Below are positions 36,170-39,159 of a stretch of DNA of 39,159 bases, piece after piece (positions within the stretch are counted from its first letter, which is position 1; every line of letters begins with the position of its first letter). The stretch covers positions 1-39,159 of the forward strand of contig NZ_AUDJ01000040.1 of the NCBI RefSeq assembly GCF_000425405.1. Reading direction: 5' to 3'. The translations under genes and the position numbers were made by a program. Origin of the DNA: Ferrimonas kyonanensis DSM 18153. Lineage in GTDB: Bacteria > Pseudomonadota > Gammaproteobacteria > Enterobacterales > Shewanellaceae. The notes beneath the pieces were generated by a model. The model did not search any database and was not told the DNA's origin. It was given only the letters and a program-made list of their open reading frames with translations.

Positions 36170-36831
36170 GATACTTCCTTAATCTTGGTCCCTGACAGTT
36201 GGGGAGCCGGAGCAACAACGCCCGCGGCCACATAGGGAATCAGCCGCTTAATCACCGACTCCACGTTATTGTCTTGTTCAAAATCCGCATGGGCGATGTC
36301 ATTCAGCGCTTCAAACGAGGCCATGGTGAAAACCACGGTACCCAGGGTAAAGTGCAGACGCCAAAACAACTCAGCATCGTCGATGTCGTTGTCCACCTGA
36401 TGGATCAACTTGACGATCAGCTCCAGCGGTTTGCCGTAATGAGTGGTCACAAACCAACGCAGGTGGCCCTGACTCTCGATGTAACCCCGCCCCAGTAACT
36501 GCAAAAAGATGCTGGACCCCCGGTGACGCAATTCATCCAACGACAGCAGCGGCTGCACCAGGGTGTCGAAAATCTCATGCACCGTCAGCCCAGGCTGGTT
36601 TTCCAGAGCCGACAGAGCCGCTTCACTGGCAGGCATAAACTGATCCAGATAGCGGGCCAGTACCGCCTGGATTAACTCTTTCTTGGAACCAAAATGATAA
36701 TTTACAGAAGCCAGATTCACTTCCGCCTTGCTGGTGATAAGACGCAATGACGTGTCGGCAAATCCCCGTTCTGCAAATAATCGCTCCGCTGCGTCCAAGA
36801 TACGGGATTTTGTACCTTGTTTATTCGACAT
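36166..36831 (-). CDS. TetR-family regulator, PsrA-like
   Basis: A 221-residue TetR regulator. N-terminal HTH: SRILDAAERLFAERGFADTSL, then ASVNYHFGSKKELIQAVLARYL. The C-terminal ligand domain (LLSLDELRHRGSSIFLQLLGR) resembles PsrA, which senses acyl-CoA/fatty acids and represses beta-oxidation genes in Pseudomonas and Shewanella. Operon with fadE, ATGA overlap, fits that role. An AAAC-N4-GTTT dyad lies 18 bp upstream of the start, so autoregulation is plausible. The PsrA label is inference. Confidence 0.88.
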   Translation of the reverse strand: MSNKQGTKSRILDAAERLFAERGFADTSLRLITSKAEVNLASVNYHFGSKKELIQAVLARYLDQFMPASEAALSALENQPGLTVHEIFDTLVQPLLSLDELRHRGSSIFLQLLGRGYIESQGHLRWFVTTHYGKPLELIVKLIHQVDNDIDDAELFWRLHFTLGTVVFTMASFEALNDIAHADFEQDNNVESVIKRLIPYVAAGVVAPAPQLSGTKIKEVS

Positions 36832-36847
36832 AGTCGCGCCTTCCTGA

Positions 36848-36865
36848 TTTAAACACTTGTTTTAA
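36848..36865. promoter_or_regulatory. Candidate operator of the TetR (PsrA-like) regulator
   Basis: TTTAAACACTTGTTTTAA, near-palindromic with AAAC-acTT-GTTT core, similar to PsrA sites (AAAC-N-GTTT type). It sits between the promoter area and the regulator start. Confidence 0.55.
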
Positions 36866-37091
36866 CTTACTCTGCCACTTGGGTATTGTCAAAGTCATGA
36901 AGCGTATTCTGTTTGAACACTCGATAAACCAAGTGCTTAGCCCCATCAGGCACCGCCTGATGTCCCAGGGGCTGCCAAGGTTAAGACTCTGATCTAAGCC
37001 AGGTTCAAACCAAACTCGGCCCCCTTTCCTCCGCTCCGGTCCCGTAATAAAATAGCGACTTTTCGACAACAACCACGCAAAGGAACGCGAT

Positions 37092-38921
37092 ATGGCACTT
37101 TTCCGCCACTCGATGGCTCTGTCTGCCGTCACTCTGGCGCTGCTCAGCGGCTGCTCCCCGACCCCCACCCCCGATCAAGGCAAGGAAACCAACCCGGACA
37201 GCGATAGCCGTGAGTTCATCGCTGCCGCCGAGGCCGACCTGTCTAATCTGGTGGAAGAAGCGGGCCGGGCGTCCTGGATCTACAGCAACTTCATCACCGA
37301 AGATACCGCGGCCCTGGCCTCCGACGCCGAGCGCCGATTCAATGACAAGGCGGTCATGTACGCCAGTCAAGCGGCCAAGACCGATCCTCAGGGACTGAGC
37401 GACGTCGAGTTGCGCAAACTGGAAGTGCTGAAGCGCACCATCATTCTGCCCTCTCCGGACAGCCCGGAGAAAAGCGCCGAGCTGGCCGGCCTCAATGCCG
37501 AACTGGGTGGCCTGTATGGCAAAGGCCGCCACTGCCTCAAGAGCGGCGAATGCCTGAGTCAGCCGCAACTTTCCTCTTTGATGGCCACTTCCAGAGATCC
37601 GGAACAACTGCTGGACATCTGGCAGGGCTGGCGCGAGATCGCCAAACCGATGCGTCCTCTGTTCAGCCGCCAGGTGGAACTGGCCAACGAGGGAGCACGG
37701 CAACTGGGTTACCAGGACGTCGGTGAACTGTGGCGCTCAAAGTACGACATGCCGGCGGCGCAGTTCCCGAAAGAGCTGGATTCATTGTGGGGAGAGGTAA
37801 AGCCTCTGTACGACGCTCTGCACTGCTACGTGCGCGGCGAACTGGGTGAGCACTACGGTGAAGAGGTGGTGCCCCAGGACGGCATGATTCCGGCGCACCT
37901 GCTGGGCAACCTGTGGTCACAGCAGTGGGGCAATATCTACGATCTGGTGGCGCCTGCCAACGCCGATCCGGGCTTCGATCTCACCGAACTGCTGGCAGAA
38001 CACCAGTACGATGAGATCAAGATGGTCGAGCAGGCGGAGCAGTTCTTTACCTCGCTGGGGTTCGAGCCGTTGCCACAAACTTTCTGGGACCGCTCGCTGT
38101 TTGTTGAACCTCAGGATCGGGATGTCGTCTGCCACGCCAGCGCCTGGGATCTGGACAACGAGGACGACATTCGCATCAAGATGTGCATCCAGAAAAACGC
38201 CGAAGACTTTGTGGTGATCCACCACGAACTCGGGCACAACATCTACCAGCGCGCCTACAAGCACCAGCCGTTCCTGTTTAAAGACAGTGCCAACGACGGC
38301 TTCCACGAAGCCATCGGCGACACCATTGCCCTGTCGATTACCCCCAGCTACCTGCAGCAGATTGGACTGCTAGACACGGTGCCCTCCAAGGAGAGTGACA
38401 TCGGCCTGCTGCTACGCCAGGCACTGGACAAGGTGGCGTTTCTGCCCTTTGGCCTGATGATCGATCAATGGCGCTGGAAGGTGTTCTCCGGTGAAATCAC
38501 ACCAGAAAACTACAACCAGGCCTGGTGGGATCTGCGCGCCAAATACCAAGGCATCGCTGCGCCGGTGGCCCGCAGTGAAGCGGACTTCGATCCTGGCGCC
38601 AAATACCATGTACCCGGCAACGTTCCCTATACCCGCTACTTCCTGGCCCACATCCTGCAGTTCCAGTTCCATCAGGCGCTGTGTGAGACTGCCGGCTTTG
38701 AGGGTGACATTCACAGCTGCTCCATCTACGGCAATAAGGAGGCCGGTGCCAAGCTGAACACCATGCTGGAATCTGGCCTGTCTCAGCCATGGCCGCAGGC
38801 GTTGGCCATGGTCACCGGCTCAGAGCAGATGAGTGGTGAGGCCCTGCTGAACTACTTTGCGCCACTGCAGGGTTGGCTGGAGCAACAAAACCAGGCCGCC
38901 GGCCGCCAGTGTGGCTGGTAA
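37092..38921 (+). CDS. M2-family peptidase (angiotensin-converting-enzyme-like), lipoprotein
   Basis: A 609-residue zinc dipeptidyl carboxypeptidase-like enzyme. The signal ends in a lipobox LLSGC (C21), so it is likely lipid-anchored to the cell envelope. The catalytic HExxH is H378-E379-L-G-H382, with E406 24 residues on in HEAIGDTIAL as the third zinc ligand. Other M2 features are WDRSLFVEPQDRDVVCHASAWD, KMCIQ, and FLPFGLMIDQWRWKVFSGEI. Length fits single-domain bacterial ACE homologues. AAAGGA lies 7 nt before the ATG. The physiological peptide substrate is unknown. Confidence 0.95.
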   Translation: MALFRHSMALSAVTLALLSGCSPTPTPDQGKETNPDSDSREFIAAAEADLSNLVEEAGRASWIYSNFITEDTAALASDAERRFNDKAVMYASQAAKTDPQGLSDVELRKLEVLKRTIILPSPDSPEKSAELAGLNAELGGLYGKGRHCLKSGECLSQPQLSSLMATSRDPEQLLDIWQGWREIAKPMRPLFSRQVELANEGARQLGYQDVGELWRSKYDMPAAQFPKELDSLWGEVKPLYDALHCYVRGELGEHYGEEVVPQDGMIPAHLLGNLWSQQWGNIYDLVAPANADPGFDLTELLAEHQYDEIKMVEQAEQFFTSLGFEPLPQTFWDRSLFVEPQDRDVVCHASAWDLDNEDDIRIKMCIQKNAEDFVVIHHELGHNIYQRAYKHQPFLFKDSANDGFHEAIGDTIALSITPSYLQQIGLLDTVPSKESDIGLLLRQALDKVAFLPFGLMIDQWRWKVFSGEITPENYNQAWWDLRAKYQGIAAPVARSEADFDPGAKYHVPGNVPYTRYFLAHILQFQFHQALCETAGFEGDIHSCSIYGNKEAGAKLNTMLESGLSQPWPQALAMVTGSEQMSGEALLNYFAPLQGWLEQQNQAAGRQCGW

Positions 38922-38935
38922 CCCCACCGCAAACC

Positions 38936-38967
38936 AAAGAACCCGGCGTCAGCCGGGTTCTTTTTTT
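38936..38967 (+). terminator. Terminator of M2 peptidase gene
   Basis: AAAGAACCCGGC (38936-38947), GTCA loop, GCCGGGTTCTTT (38952-38963) and further T residues: 12-bp perfect stem. Confidence 0.93.
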
Positions 38968-38988
38968 AGGCTTTGATGTTGATACCCC

Positions 38989-39159
38989 GAAAAACACCGG
39001 ATTCTCGCCTGCGCAAGAATGACCAAAGGCACAGACGCTGGGTACCCGCGTGCGCGGGCACGACGGAAGGCCGTTTTAAGCTCATTCGCACCGGAGTATT
39101 AAGGCGGCCACCACTACCGCCGCCAACACCTAACCCTCATCGTGTCGCCCTTGCGAACG
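38989..39159. repeat. REP/BIME-like repeats at right edge
   Basis: Contains ttctcgcctgcgcaagaatg, a tail hairpin tacccgcgtgcgcggg, the 85-bp module also at 22994-23078 (here 39069-39153) and the start of a new head at 39144, cut by the window end. No gene is seen here. Confidence 0.85.

Overview
The window is a chromosomal stretch of a marine-type gammaproteobacterium, most likely Alteromonadales close to Ferrimonas or Shewanella. I infer this from the linked Entner-Doudoroff set zwf-pgl-edd-eda with divergent hexR and pykA, the gapB / DUF2989 lipoprotein / gapA block, yccA-tusDCB-tusE, a second EF-G, and a psrA-like/fadE pair. No database search was possible, so the genus is inference.

Region 1 (1-2.3 kb) is an AT-richer pair of divergent genes (secreted SnoaL-like protein, HxlR regulator). 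It is embedded in the downstream tail of a tRNA-Ser(UGA) gene. That tail is a head-to-tail array with an exact 157-bp period in which every unit starts with a 19-nt copy of the tRNA 3' end. A second identical tRNA-Ser(UGA) with a related array (period 158-159 bp) lies 13.4 kb further on.

Region 2 (2.4-12.6 kb), between the two tRNA genes, looks like a dehalogenation locus. A six-gene minus-strand cluster reads rdhA (Tat-exported corrinoid/Fe-S reductive dehalogenase), rdhB (membrane anchor), rdhC (FMN-binding NosR-like membrane protein), a one-helix membrane protein, a zinc-ribbon protein and a LuxR-type regulator. Divergent from rdhA are a FadL-type outer-membrane channel and a LysR regulator. 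Then come an AidB-like acyl-CoA dehydrogenase and a nitroreductase-fold flavoprotein that resembles iodotyrosine deiodinase. Two mechanistically different reductive dehalogenases within 7 kb is the most unusual feature here. EF-G2 (fusA paralogue) closes the segment.

Region 3 (15.7-31.1 kb) is housekeeping: a GNAT acetyltransferase and a DUF4440-like protein, yccA, the Tus sulfur relay (tusD-tusC-tusB-tusE) for tRNA 2-thiolation, two GAPDHs, and the Entner-Doudoroff/oxidative pentose phosphate operon with its regulator HexR and pykA. Candidate HexR boxes sit before gapA, zwf, pykA and in the gapB/DUF2989 gap, so one regulator may link these units. A cluster of REP/BIME-like palindromes fills the gapA-eda gap; pieces of the same family lie at both window ends.

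Region 4 (31.1-39.2 kb) holds a MarR regulator with cytochrome b561, a divergent cytochrome c' and a small membrane protein, then a hypothetical gene, fadE with its translationally coupled TetR (PsrA-like) regulator, and an M2-family (angiotensin-converting-enzyme-like) lipoprotein peptidase.
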